In this document: in pieces, positions 1 to 8,590 of the stretch
How the letters are laid out: every line of letters starts with the position of its first letter
Numbering within the stretch: position 1 is the stretch's first letter
Origin: Brevundimonas pondensis
Lineage (GTDB): Bacteria > Pseudomonadota > Alphaproteobacteria > Caulobacterales > Caulobacteraceae
DNA: 64,000 nucleotides
NCBI RefSeq assembly: GCF_017487345.1
Contig: NZ_CP062006.1
Location: 2,796,001-2,860,000, forward strand
Reading direction: 5' to 3'
Made by a program: the position numbers and the translations under genes
The notes under the pieces: generated by a model
The model's database searches: none
What the model was told of the DNA's origin: nothing
What the model saw: only the letters and a program-made list of their open reading frames with translations

Positions 1-1
1 G

Positions 2-580
2 CCCGAGGACCGCCGCACGCCCATGCTGAACGGGGTCGGCGGCTTCGTCTTCGGTCTGGCCGCCCGGCTGCGCGACCGCGACGAGGCAGGCGAGATCGCC
101 CGCTGGACGCCGGTCGAGCCCGCGCCCCACGCCACCGACGCCGCCCTGACTTCGGTGGGCCGCCAGTGCGCCGAACTGCTGCGCGACGGCCTGATCGACC
201 CGATCCGCTATTCGGTGCTGGAGTTGCGGCTGACCGAGATGAGCCACGTTCTGGCCGGCTGCGAGCGGATCAAGACCACGCCCCTGCCCTTCGCCTATGC
301 GCTCCTGCTGCACCGCACGGCCCATGCCTTCTGCCTGATGCTGCCCTTCGCCCTGGCGCCCGCGCTCGGCTGGTGGACGATGGGGGTGTCCCTGCTGGTC
401 GCCTACACCTTCTTCGGTCTGGATGCGCTCGGCGACGAACTGGAAGACCCCTTCGGCGACGATCCCAACGACCTGCCGCTGGACGCCATGAGCCGGATGC
501 TGGAACGCGAACTGCGCCACGCTCAGGGCCAGACTGACCTGCCCCCCGTCTGGCCCGTCCATCGCGACCGCCTGAGCTGA
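2..580 (+). CDS. Bestrophin-like (YneE/UPF0187) membrane protein, 3' part
   Basis: The reading frame is already open at base 2, so the gene starts before the window. About 193 C-terminal residues are visible. The stretch CERIKTTPLPFAY, then a hydrophobic segment, then ALGDELEDPFG and NDLPLDAM is characteristic of the bacterial bestrophin family (YneE type). These proteins form pentameric anion or cation channels in the inner membrane. The acidic ELEDPFGDDPNDLP stretch corresponds to the conserved segment after the last transmembrane helix. The Met at base 23 is probably internal, since the frame continues upstream and family members are about 300 residues long. The gene stops 48 bases before rsmE on the same strand. 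The substrate ion cannot be read from this fragment. Confidence 0.85.
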   Translation, partial: PEDRRTPMLNGVGGFVFGLAARLRDRDEAGEIARWTPVEPAPHATDAALTSVGRQCAELLRDGLIDPIRYSVLELRLTEMSHVLAGCERIKTTPLPFAYALLLHRTAHAFCLMLPFALAPALGWWTMGVSLLVAYTFFGLDALGDELEDPFGDDPNDLPLDAMSRMLERELRHAQGQTDLPPVWPVHRDRLS

Positions 581-628
581 CGCGGCTCAAGGCGTGACGC
601 GCGCCCGCGCGCCCGCTAAGTCCCTGAC

Positions 629-1348
629 ATGATCCGTTTGCACGTTCAGGGCGACCTCGCCCCCGGCCTCGCCGTCGCCCCGACCCTCGACCAGTCGCGC
701 TATCTGACCCAGGTCATGCGGCTGAAGGCGGGCGACGACCTGCTGGTCTTCAACGGCCGTCATGGCGAGTGGCGCGCCAGCGTCGCCGAGGTGCTGAAGA
801 AGGGCGTCGTCCTGCGCGCCGAGGAACAGGTGCGCGAACAGACTCACGGCCCCGATCTGGAGCTGATCGTCGCCGTGGTGAAGAAGGCGCGGATCGAAAC
901 CATCGTCGAGAAGGCCACCGAGTTGGGCGCCGCTCGCGTGCGGCTGGTCCTGACCCATCGCACCAACGCCGACCGGCTGCGGCTGGACCGGCTGGACGCC
1001 ATCGCCGAAGAAGCCGCCGAGCAGACCGGGCGTCTGGACGTGCCTCTGGTCGATGATCCGGTCAAGCTGGACGCCCTGTTGGACGGCTGGGACGCCTCAC
1101 GCCGCCTGATGTTCTGCGACGAGACGGGCGGCGCGCCCGCCGTGTCGGCCCTGACCGCTGCGGGCGGAGAAAAATGGGCCATCCTGATCGGCCCAGAAGG
1201 CGGTTTCTCGCCCGAGGAAGGCGAGCGTCTGCGCGCCCTGCCCTTCACCACCGCCGTCTCTCTGGGCCCGCGCATCCTGCGCGCCGACACCGCCGCCATC
1301 GCCGCCCTGACCCTGTGGCAAGCCGCCATCGGCGACTGGGAACGATAG
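629..1348 (+). CDS. rsmE: 16S rRNA (uracil1498-N3)-methyltransferase RsmE
   Basis: This 239-residue protein has the RsmE layout: an N-terminal PUA-like RNA-binding part (about residues 1-70) and a C-terminal SPOUT methyltransferase domain with the SAM-binding trefoil knot. Visible signatures are EKATELG (94-100), EQTGR (131-135), IGPEGGFS (187-194) and LGPRILRADTA (212-222). RsmE methylates N3 of U1498 in the 30S decoding centre, using SAM. Its length is normal for the family. It lies 69 bases upstream of gshA on the same strand. The pairing of rsmE with gshA is, from memory, seen in other alphaproteobacteria, so a shared transcript is likely. Confidence 0.95.
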   Translation: MIRLHVQGDLAPGLAVAPTLDQSRYLTQVMRLKAGDDLLVFNGRHGEWRASVAEVLKKGVVLRAEEQVREQTHGPDLELIVAVVKKARIETIVEKATELGAARVRLVLTHRTNADRLRLDRLDAIAEEAAEQTGRLDVPLVDDPVKLDALLDGWDASRRLMFCDETGGAPAVSALTAAGGEKWAILIGPEGGFSPEEGERLRALPFTTAVSLGPRILRADTAAIAALTLWQAAIGDWER

Positions 1349-1417
1349 AAGTTTGAAGCTCCCCTCTTGAGCGGAGCCGTTTCGTCGCCCATCTAGCCGC
1401 GACAGCAGGGGTTACAG

Positions 1418-2779
1418 ATGACCGACACGGCGCCGCTTTCCAGAGAGCAACTGATCCACGCCATGTCGAAGGGCGAGAAGCCCAAGGACCAGTGGCGCAT
1501 CGGCGCCGAGCACGAGAAGTTCGGCTTCGACAAGTCCACCCTGCGCCGCCCCGCCTATGAGGGCGAGAACGGCATCCTGGCCATGCTGACCGGCTTGCAA
1601 CGCTTTGGCTGGTCTCCGGTGGAGGAAGCCGGCCATGTCATCGCCCTGGAGCGCAAGAACGCCGAGGGCTTCACCGCCTCGATCAGTCTGGAGCCGGGCG
1701 GTCAGTTCGAGCTGTCGGGCGCGCCTCTGCAGACCATCCACGACATCTGTTCGGAGACCGGCCAGCACCTGATGGAGGTCAAGCAGGTCGCCGATCATCT
1801 GAACCTCGGCTTCCTCGGCGCCGGTTTCGACCCCCTGTGGCGGCGCGAGGACGTGCCGGTCATGCCCAAGGGCCGCTACGGCATCATGCGCGCCTACATG
1901 CCCAAGAAGGGCTCGCTGGGCCTCGACATGATGCTGCGCACCTGCACCATCCAGGCCAATCTCGACTTCGATTCCGAAGCCGACATGATCATGAAGTTCC
2001 GCACCTCGCTGGCGCTTCAGCCCATCGCCACCGCCCTGTTCGCCTGTTCGCCCTTCATCGAGGGCAAGCCGACCGGCTTCCTGTCGGCGCGGGCGAATGT
2101 CTGGACCGACACCGACCCCGACCGCACCGGCATGCTGGACTTCGTCTTCGCCGACGGCTTCGGCTACGAGCGCTACGCTGACTACGCCCTGGATACGCCG
2201 ATGTATTTCGCCAAGCGCGGCGAGACCTATGTCGACCTGTCGGGTCAGTCGTTCCGCAAGTTCATGACCGAGGGTCTGGACGCCCTGCCGGGCGAGCGCG
2301 CGACGGAAAAGGACTGGGCCGACCACCTGACCACCCTCTTCCCCGAAGTCCGCCTGAAACAGTATCTGGAGATGCGCGGCGCCGACGGCGGTCCGTGGAG
2401 CCGGATCTGCGCCCTGCCCGCCCTGTGGGCCGGCATCCTCTACGACACGCCGTCGCTCGCAGCGGCCTGGGACCTGTGCAAGGACTGGGACATCGCCGAC
2501 CATGAGCGCCTGCGCCGCGACGTCACCCGTCTGGGCCTCAAGGCCGAGGTGGCGGGCCGCAGTGTCCGCGACATCGCCGTCGATCTGGTCGAGATCGCCA
2601 AGCACGGCCTGAAGAACCGCGCCCGATTCAGCGGCGGCATGGTCGATGAGCGCGGCTATCTTTCGGAACTGGAAGACATCGCCGACAGCGGCGTGACCCC
2701 CGCCGACCGCCTGCTGGAGCTGTATCACGGCGAATGGCAGGGCGACGTCAGCCGCATCTACCGCGACTTCGCCTACTAG
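1418..2779 (+). CDS. gshA: Glutamate-cysteine ligase (GCS2, plant/alphaproteobacterial type)
   Basis: This 453-residue enzyme catalyses the first step of glutathione synthesis: ATP-dependent joining of L-glutamate and L-cysteine to gamma-glutamylcysteine. Family signatures are IGAEHEKFGF (28-37), which carries the metal- and substrate-binding Glu residues, SLEPGGQFELSGAP (90-103), and a central RYGIMRAYMPKKGSLGLDM stretch. These place it in the GCS2 group shared by plants and alphaproteobacteria rather than the E. coli type. The start is supported by AGGGG about 9 bases upstream. A GC-rich hairpin follows the stop codon. Elsewhere in the window gloB, a glutathione-dependent thioesterase, uses the pathway's product. 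Confidence 0.95.
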   Translation: MTDTAPLSREQLIHAMSKGEKPKDQWRIGAEHEKFGFDKSTLRRPAYEGENGILAMLTGLQRFGWSPVEEAGHVIALERKNAEGFTASISLEPGGQFELSGAPLQTIHDICSETGQHLMEVKQVADHLNLGFLGAGFDPLWRREDVPVMPKGRYGIMRAYMPKKGSLGLDMMLRTCTIQANLDFDSEADMIMKFRTSLALQPIATALFACSPFIEGKPTGFLSARANVWTDTDPDRTGMLDFVFADGFGYERYADYALDTPMYFAKRGETYVDLSGQSFRKFMTEGLDALPGERATEKDWADHLTTLFPEVRLKQYLEMRGADGGPWSRICALPALWAGILYDTPSLAAAWDLCKDWDIADHERLRRDVTRLGLKAEVAGRSVRDIAVDLVEIAKHGLKNRARFSGGMVDERGYLSELEDIADSGVTPADRLLELYHGEWQGDVSRIYRDFAY

Positions 2780-2817
2780 TTTTTCGCAAGCCGCCGCTGC
2801 GGGGCGGCGGACGAAAA
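2780..2817 (+). terminator. Hairpin after gshA
   Basis: CCGCCGC (2791-2797) pairs with GCGGCGG (2804-2810). The stem is extended by TTTTCG on the left and CGAAAA on the right. It lies directly after the gshA stop codon and before the next gene's ribosome-binding site. There is no long T-run after the stem, so termination is inferred from position and stem strength. Confidence 0.5.
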
Positions 2818-2871
2818 GGCGGCCTTAACCGTCGTGGTTTAGGCATGGCGTCCAGTTCTCAAGGATTCCCC

Positions 2872-4464
2872 ATGACCACCGCCGCGGTCGCCGCCGCATC
2901 CTCGACCGGACAGCCGTCGTCGACACGCGACACGGCAGCCGATCTGGCGACCTTCTTCGACGTGTCGCTGGACCTGCTGGTCATCCGCGATCTGGAGGGG
3001 ATCATCGTGCGGGTCAGCGCCTCCTGGGCCGCGACCCTGGGCTATCAGCCCGACGACCTGATCGGCCTGGCCATCCTGACCTTGGTGCATCCCGACGATC
3101 TGCCCGCCACGCGCGACAGCGTGACCGAGGTCGAGACGCGCCGCCCCGACGCCCCGGTCAAGGGCCACGTCAACCGCTATCGCCACCGCGACGGCCACTA
3201 CGTCACCCTGGAATGGCGGGCGCAGAAGTTCGGCGACCGCATCTATGCCGTGGCCCGCGACGTCACCGCCAAGATCGCCGCCGAACAGGCCCTGATCGAC
3301 GCCACCGCCGCCGCCGAAACCGCCAACCGCGCCAAGTCCGACTTCCTCGCCAATATGAGCCACGAAATCCGCACTCCTCTGAACGGCGTCATCGGCATCG
3401 TCGACGCCCTGTCGCGCACGCCGCTTTCGTCCGACCAAGCCGAGATGGTGGGGCTGATCGCCACCTCGGGCGTGACGCTGGAACGGCTGGTCTCGGACAT
3501 GCTGGATGTGTCGCGCATCGAGGCGGGCAAGCTGGAGCTGGAGCTGCGCCCCTTCGATCTGGACGAGGCCTTGGCTGCGACGCTGGAAACCCTGCGGATG
3601 CGGGCCGAGGACAAGGGCTTGGCCTTCCACGTCGAGCGCCCGGCCCCTGTGCGCGGGGTCTTCGTCGGCGACAGCGTCCGCATCGGCCAGATCCTGGGCA
3701 ACCTCCTATCCAACGCCGTCAAGTTCACCACCGAGGGCTCGGTCTGCGTCCGCTTCGCCCTGAGCGAGGACGACGGCGCCCCGACCCTGCTGTCGTTCGA
3801 GGTCGAGGACACCGGCGTCGGCTTTGACGCCGACCACGCCGCCCAGTTGTTCCAGCGCTTCAGCCAGGCCGACAGCAGCATCACCCGTCGTTTCGGCGGC
3901 ACGGGACTGGGCCTGTCCATCTGCCGCTCCCTGACCGAGATGATGGGCGGGCGCATCACCGGTGCCTCGACGCCCGGCGTGGGCAGCCGCTTCCGCGTCG
4001 AGCTGCCCCTGCCCCGCGCCCAGAGCCTGAAGGACTATGACGCCCGTGACGTGGCCGCCCTGGCCGCCGGACCACAGCCGTCACGCCCGCTGCGCGTGCT
4101 GCTGGCCGAGGACCACCCGGTCAACCAGCGCGTGGTCCAGTTGATCCTGGCCGACCACGTCGCCGAACTGGTCACGGTCGATGACGGGGCTCAGGCCGTC
4201 GCCGCCTTCGAGGCCCAGTCTTTCGACGTGGTGCTGATGGACATGCAGATGCCGCGCATGGACGGCCTGACGGCGACCCGCGCCATCCGCGCGCTGGAGG
4301 CCGCCCGGCCAAATGCGGCGCGCACGCCGATCCTGATGCTGAGCGCCAACGCCATGGCCGAGCACCGCGACGCCGCGCGCGCCGCCGGCGCCGACCTGCA
4401 TCTGGCCAAGCCGGTCACCGCCCGAGAACTGCTGACCACCCTGGCGATGCTGACGCCCAGCTAG
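2872..4464 (+). CDS. Hybrid sensor histidine kinase with PAS and receiver domains
   Basis: A soluble hybrid kinase of 530 residues with no membrane segment. Domains in order: PAS (about 25-135), a short coiled linker, HisKA with SHEIRTPLNG (phospho-acceptor His164), an HATPase with N-box GNLLSNAVKF (Asn281), G1 DTGVGF (313-318) and G2 GGTGLGLS (342-349), then a C-terminal receiver (about 407-528) with Asp457 in LMDMQMPRMDG and conserved Lys513. The start at 2872 is chosen because AAGGA (2861-2865) sits 6 bases upstream. An in-frame ATG at 2845 is possible, and starts before 2779 would overlap gshA. No response regulator or phosphotransferase gene lies next to it, so its partner is unknown. 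All catalytic residues appear intact. Confidence 0.92.
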   Translation: MTTAAVAAASSTGQPSSTRDTAADLATFFDVSLDLLVIRDLEGIIVRVSASWAATLGYQPDDLIGLAILTLVHPDDLPATRDSVTEVETRRPDAPVKGHVNRYRHRDGHYVTLEWRAQKFGDRIYAVARDVTAKIAAEQALIDATAAAETANRAKSDFLANMSHEIRTPLNGVIGIVDALSRTPLSSDQAEMVGLIATSGVTLERLVSDMLDVSRIEAGKLELELRPFDLDEALAATLETLRMRAEDKGLAFHVERPAPVRGVFVGDSVRIGQILGNLLSNAVKFTTEGSVCVRFALSEDDGAPTLLSFEVEDTGVGFDADHAAQLFQRFSQADSSITRRFGGTGLGLSICRSLTEMMGGRITGASTPGVGSRFRVELPLPRAQSLKDYDARDVAALAAGPQPSRPLRVLLAEDHPVNQRVVQLILADHVAELVTVDDGAQAVAAFEAQSFDVVLMDMQMPRMDGLTATRAIRALEAARPNAARTPILMLSANAMAEHRDAARAAGADLHLAKPVTARELLTTLAMLTPS

Positions 4465-4470
4465 GCCGAC

Positions 4471-5262
4471 CTAGCTGAACCAGCCCGTCACCATGACCCG
4501 CAACGGATTGCTGGGGTCGGACAGCAGCCGCGCCGTGATGGCCAGCGAGATGACCACCAGCAGGGGCCGGATCAGGCGCGGGCCGAAACGCATGGCCGCG
4601 TGCGAGCCCAGCCGCCCGCCGACGAACTGGCCCATGGCCATGATGCCCGCCAGCGTCCAGACCACATGGCCCCCGACCGCCAGCACCACGATGCCGACGA
4701 CATTGCTCATCAGGTTCAGCGCCTTGGTGTGGGCCGTGGCCCGCGTCAGCCCCATGCCCAGCAGCATGACCAGGCTGAGGGCGAAAAAGGAGCCGGTGCC
4801 GGGGCCGAAGAAGCCGTCGTAAAAACCGATCCCGCCCGCCACGAAGGCATAGGCCAGGGGCGTCAGCCGGGCATGAGCGTCCTCGTCAGACGCCTTGGGG
4901 CCGAACAGGAAATAGAGGGCGATGCCGATCAGCAGCACCGGCAGCAGGATCATCAGCCAGCGCGCGTCGACCAGGGTCACGGCGAAGGCCCCCAGCCCCG
5001 CCCCCACGCCGACCAGGGCCAGAGGCCAGCGGATCAGGCGGAAATCCACCCGCCCCTTGCGCCAGAAGTTCCACAGGGCGCTGGCCGTGCCGACGCTGCC
5101 CTGCACCTTGTTGGTGGCGATGGCCGCGACCGGGTTCAGCCCCACCGACAGCAGGGCCGGCAGCGAGATCAGCCCCCCGCCCCCCGCGATGGCGTCAATG
5201 AACCCGGCGATGACCGCCGCCAGCCCCAGCAGGCCGATGATTTCAGGCGTCAGATCCAACAC
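4471..5262 (-). CDS. TSUP family (TauE/SafE) membrane transporter
   Basis: This 263-residue protein is almost entirely hydrophobic, with about eight predicted membrane segments. It carries the TSUP hallmark near the N-terminus: FIDAIAGGGGLISLPALL followed by AIATNKVQGSVGTASA. A second, weaker copy, FYDGFFGPGTGSFFAL, begins the C-terminal half, as expected for the family's internal duplication. TSUP (formerly DUF81) proteins move sulfite, sulfonates, sulfur compounds or other organic anions across the inner membrane. This one resembles the YfcA branch, whose substrate is uncertain. It converges on the hybrid kinase gene with 6 bases between the stops. Nothing nearby suggests a specific substrate. 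Confidence 0.88.
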   Translation of the reverse strand: MLDLTPEIIGLLGLAAVIAGFIDAIAGGGGLISLPALLSVGLNPVAAIATNKVQGSVGTASALWNFWRKGRVDFRLIRWPLALVGVGAGLGAFAVTLVDARWLMILLPVLLIGIALYFLFGPKASDEDAHARLTPLAYAFVAGGIGFYDGFFGPGTGSFFALSLVMLLGMGLTRATAHTKALNLMSNVVGIVVLAVGGHVVWTLAGIMAMGQFVGGRLGSHAAMRFGPRLIRPLLVVISLAITARLLSDPSNPLRVMVTGWFS

Positions 5263-5388
5263 GCGCGCGATACTCCTGCAACGGCCGCGCTATAGACCCG
5301 ACGACCAGAAACCGCCACCGCCGCCCAACTAGGAACCCGGGGCGATCACCTGTAAATTCGCCTTCCAACAGGAAGGGGAATGCATCGC

Positions 5389-5991
5389 ATGAACGCTTTC
5401 GAGTTCTTCTTCAGCTTCTACGGGCTTGTCCTGGGCCTGTCAGTGGCGGCGATCGCCACTGGCGCAGCACGCGCCTTCAAGCATCGAAAGACCGTTGCGA
5501 TCGGCTGGAAGACGCCCATGCTGGCTGTTTTCGCCGCTTTGGACATCACCACCTTCTGGGACGCGGCCTGGACCAATTTCAGCGGCGCTCCTTACAGCTA
5601 TGGCCTGTTGGTCGCTGGTCTGGTGGTGGCGGCGGTCTATTTCATCGCCGCCAATCTGATCTTCCCCGAGGAAGGGGACGCGGTCCAGAATCTGGACGCG
5701 CATTTCTGGACCAACAAACGCGCCGTCCTGTTGCTATTGATGCTCGCCAATCTGTTCATGGGGATCGCGACCATCGTGTTCGACACGCCCAAAGGCGGCC
5801 TGGCGCTGACTTTGGCCGCCTATGCCACCATCCTTGTCTACCCCATCCTCGTCCTGCCAGCCGCATTGACGCGCCGGGCCTGGCTATTCGCCCTGACCAT
5901 GGGACTGCACATCGCCCTCTATCTCTGTCTGGCAGGACTCAGCCTGATGCACCCCGAACTAACCCCGGCGACGGCTGCAGGCGCAGCCTGA
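5389..5991 (+). CDS. Six-helix integral membrane protein, paralogue 1 of a tandem pair
   Basis: A 200-residue protein with about six hydrophobic segments (roughly 3-27, 44-61, 71-92, 112-131, 137-159 and 164-186). I do not recognise a named family. It is a close tandem paralogue of the next gene: both share FEFFFSFYGLVLGLSV, ARAFKHRKTV, IGWKTPMLA and TRRAWLFA, with the highest similarity in the first half. The start at 5389 is preferred over ATG 5380 because GGAAGGGG (5371-5378) is 10 bases upstream of 5389 but only 1 base from 5380, and because 5389 matches the paralogue's start. The conserved FWDAAW and LDAHFW motifs are unusual for a transporter and might bind a ligand or partner. No function is proposed. 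Confidence 0.8.
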   Translation: MNAFEFFFSFYGLVLGLSVAAIATGAARAFKHRKTVAIGWKTPMLAVFAALDITTFWDAAWTNFSGAPYSYGLLVAGLVVAAVYFIAANLIFPEEGDAVQNLDAHFWTNKRAVLLLLMLANLFMGIATIVFDTPKGGLALTLAAYATILVYPILVLPAALTRRAWLFALTMGLHIALYLCLAGLSLMHPELTPATAAGAA

Positions 5992-6069
5992 ACGCCTGGC
6001 TGCCGATGAGGCCGTGACGGGCAGACCTTCCCGCCTTAAGCTGCGCTATACACGGAGCGGTGGGGCCGT

Positions 6070-6675
6070 ATGAGCGCGTTCGAATTCTTCTTCAGCTTCT
6101 ATGGCCTGGTGCTGGGTCTGTCGGTGACGGTGATCGCCACCGGCATTGCGCGCGCCTTCAAGCACCGCAAGACTGTAAAGATCGGCTGGAAGACGCCCAT
6201 GCTGGCGGCCTTCGTCGCCCTGGACATCGCCACCTTCTGGGACGCGGCCTGGATGAATTTCAGCACCGCCCCTTACAGCTATGGCCTGCTCATCGCCGGG
6301 CTGATGGTGGCCACCATCTACTTTGTCGCCACCAGCCTGATCTTCCCCGAGCCCGACGATGAAGTGCAGGATCTGGACGCCCACTTCTGGGCCAACAAGC
6401 GCGCCGTCATGCTGCTGCTGGTGCTGGCCAACCTGCTGATGATGAGCGGGTCAATCTGGATGAGCCTGCCCAAGAACGAAGGCCTGCAGATCGCCGTCAC
6501 CTATGCTTTCAACATGAGCATCTATCTGGTCCTCGTCATCCCGGCGGCCCTGACGCGCCGCGCCTGGCTATTCGCGTTCACCATGGGTCTGCATATCGCC
6601 CTCTATCTGGTCCTCGCCGTCGTCAGCGTCGTCACCCCCGCCGCCATGATGGCGGCTTCGATCGGCCCGACCTGA
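6070..6675 (+). CDS. Six-helix integral membrane protein, paralogue 2 of a tandem pair
   Basis: A 201-residue copy of the preceding gene, separated from it by 78 bases. The first half is nearly the same (FEFFFSFYGLVLGLSV, FKHRKTV, IGWKTPMLA, FWDAAW, PYSYGLL). The region around residues 130-150 and the C-terminal tail differ most, which suggests an old duplication under selection rather than a recent copying event. Membrane topology is predicted to match the neighbour. The basic AFKHRKTVKIGWK loop after helix 1 should face the cytoplasm by the positive-inside rule. The two could form a hetero-oligomer, or one could be a specialised copy. Function is unknown. Confidence 0.8.
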   Translation: MSAFEFFFSFYGLVLGLSVTVIATGIARAFKHRKTVKIGWKTPMLAAFVALDIATFWDAAWMNFSTAPYSYGLLIAGLMVATIYFVATSLIFPEPDDEVQDLDAHFWANKRAVMLLLVLANLLMMSGSIWMSLPKNEGLQIAVTYAFNMSIYLVLVIPAALTRRAWLFAFTMGLHIALYLVLAVVSVVTPAAMMAASIGPT

Positions 6676-6744
6676 GCGCCTCCATAGTTGCCCGTCGCCC
6701 CGTCTCGGGTGCATGAAGAACTGCGCACCCAGAAAGGCTCGGCC

Positions 6745-7494
6745 ATGACAGGTTCCATCCACATCGGCGTCGGCGGCTGGACCTTCGAGCCGTGGCGCGG
6801 CGTCTTCTATCCCGAGGGTCTGACGCAGAAGCGCGAGCTGGAGTTCGCCAGCCGGGCCCTGACCTCGATCGAGATCAACGGCACCTATTATTCGACCTTC
6901 AAGCCCGACAGCTGGATGAAGTGGCGAGACGAAACGCCCGACGACTTCGTCTTTGCGGTCAAGGCCAGTCGCTACTGCACCAACCGCAAGATCCTGTCGG
7001 AAGGCGGCGAGAGCTTCGACCGCTTTCTGTCGCAGGGGCTGACGCTGCTGGGCGACAAGCTGGGGCCGATCAACTGGCAGTTCATGGGGACCAAGAAGTT
7101 CGACGCCGGGGACTTCGAGGGCTTCCTGAAGCTGCTGCCGCGGGAAAAGGACGGGGTGCGCCTGCGTCACGCGCTGGAGGTCCGCAACCCTACCTTCGCC
7201 TGCCAGGAATTCCATGACCTGGCGGCCAAATACGGCGCGGCCATTGTCTACGCCGTCGATGACGAGGAGCCGACCTGGCCGCAGATCGACGAGGCCACCG
7301 CCGACTTCAGCTATGCCCGCCTGATGTCCAGCCGCGAAGACGAGCCAACCGGCATGACCTCGGACGAACTGGACGCCGTGGCGAGGCAAACCCGCGCATG
7401 GGCCGAGCGCGGCGATGTCTTCGCCTACTTCATTTCAGGGGCCAAGGTGCGCAACCCGGCGGCGGCCCAGGCGCTGATCGCGAAGCTGAAGTAA
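6745..7494 (+). CDS. DUF72 (YecE-like) family protein
   Basis: A soluble 249-residue protein of the DUF72 family, which has a TIM-barrel fold. It begins IHIGVGGWTFEPWRGVFYP, the family's N-terminal signature, followed by EINGTYYSTF, then FVFAVKASRYCTNRK and a central ALEVRNPTF. Conserved Trp, Glu and Lys residues in these motifs line the barrel opening in known structures, but no reaction is firmly established. The ATG at 6745 is chosen because the family normally begins a few residues before the IHIGVGGW motif and AAAGG lies upstream. The longer frame from 6688 adds residues that look untranslated. The window offers no hint of function. Confidence 0.88.
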   Translation: MTGSIHIGVGGWTFEPWRGVFYPEGLTQKRELEFASRALTSIEINGTYYSTFKPDSWMKWRDETPDDFVFAVKASRYCTNRKILSEGGESFDRFLSQGLTLLGDKLGPINWQFMGTKKFDAGDFEGFLKLLPREKDGVRLRHALEVRNPTFACQEFHDLAAKYGAAIVYAVDDEEPTWPQIDEATADFSYARLMSSREDEPTGMTSDELDAVARQTRAWAERGDVFAYFISGAKVRNPAAAQALIAKLK

Positions 7495-7816
7495 CGTCGC
7501 CAGGGGTACAGCCGTCACGCGGCGGCGGTTTCCGACGGTTCACGGCGGATCAGAACTCCGTGTTGTTCAAGGCCCTTGTGACCGGCTGCGGGGTTCCGCC
7601 GCGTCATCAGAGCCCCGGCCCCGCACCCAGGCATGGCGGCCCAGGCGCGCATGGAGAGGCCGGACATTCGTTATCGCTTCGTCATCGACGTGGGCCAGAT
7701 TGATCAGGCCGCATGGCGGCGTCTTCTCCGGCAACGCTTGCCAAGCTAAAGCGTAGTCCTGAGGGTGGGGCGTCGTCGATGACGGCGCCTCAAATCAAGG
7801 GACAGGGAAACGCATC
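7495..7816. other. Intergenic region before phbB with no clear gene
   Basis: About 320 bases between the DUF72 gene and phbB. The only reading frame of note is a 38-codon ORF (ATG 7633 to stop 7749). It has no clear ribosome-binding site and matches no family I know. AAGGGACAGGGA just before 7817 serves as the phbB ribosome-binding site. I see no tRNA, long hairpin or repeat. Confidence 0.5.
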
Positions 7817-8542
7817 ATGGCGCGAGTGGCGTTGGTTACGGGTGGCACGCGTGGGATCGGCAAGGCGATCGTCCAGCGATTGAGAGAAGACGGCATGGCC
7901 GTCGCCGCCGGCTATTCCGGCAATGACGAAGCGGCGGCCGTGACGGCGCGCGAATTAGGCGTCATGGTGGTCAAGGGCAATGTCGGCTCGTTCGAGGACT
8001 GCGAACGCGCGGTGAAAGCCGTCGAGGCCGAACTGGGTCCCATCGATATCCTGATCAACAACGCCGGCATCACCCGCGACGGCTTCTTCCACAAGATGAG
8101 CGCCGACCAATGGTCGGACGTGATCCGCGTCAACATGGACAGCGTCTTCAACATGACGCGTCAGGTCATCAACGGCATGCGCGACCGGGGCTTCGGCCGC
8201 ATCGTCAACATCTCCTCGATCAACGGCCAGAAGGGCCAGATCGGCCAGACCAACTATTCCGCCGCCAAGGCCGGGATGATCGGCTTCACCAAGGCGCTGG
8301 CGCTGGAGAACGCGCGCAAGGGCGTGACCGTCAACTGCATCGCGCCGGGCTACATCGACACCGAAATGGTCGGCGCCATGGACCAGAAGGTGCTGGACGC
8401 CATCGTGGCCCAGATTCCGGTCGGGCGCCTGGGCAAGGGCGAGGAGATCGCCGACATGGTGTCCTGGCTGGCGGGGGAGCGTGCCGGATATGTCACAGGC
8501 TGCACCCTGTCGCTGAACGGCGGCCAGTACCTGGTTGGCTGA
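7817..8542 (+). CDS. phbB: Acetoacetyl-CoA reductase (NADPH, PhaB/PhbB)
   Basis: A classical short-chain dehydrogenase of 241 residues: TGGTRGIG (8-15) for cofactor binding, NNAG (81-84), catalytic Ser134, Tyr147 and Lys151 in YSAAK. The stretch NISSINGQKGQIGQTN separates PhaB-type acetoacetyl-CoA reductases from FabG. PhaB reduces acetoacetyl-CoA to (R)-3-hydroxybutyryl-CoA, the monomer for polyhydroxybutyrate storage granules. A good ribosome-binding site (GACAGGGA) precedes the ATG. In many proteobacteria phbA (thiolase) is the upstream neighbour. Here neither phbA nor the synthase phbC is in the window, so the pathway must be completed elsewhere. Confidence 0.93.
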   Translation: MARVALVTGGTRGIGKAIVQRLREDGMAVAAGYSGNDEAAAVTARELGVMVVKGNVGSFEDCERAVKAVEAELGPIDILINNAGITRDGFFHKMSADQWSDVIRVNMDSVFNMTRQVINGMRDRGFGRIVNISSINGQKGQIGQTNYSAAKAGMIGFTKALALENARKGVTVNCIAPGYIDTEMVGAMDQKVLDAIVAQIPVGRLGKGEEIADMVSWLAGERAGYVTGCTLSLNGGQYLVG

Positions 8543-8590
8543 ACCCGCTTTGCCTAAAATCCGCCGTTCGGGCGTTCCACGACTTGCGTC

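Noticed and set aside
7633..7749. 38-codon ORF upstream of phbB
   Set aside because: It has no ribosome-binding site and no recognisable family, and the region otherwise looks non-coding. It was considered as a leader peptide, but nothing supports that.
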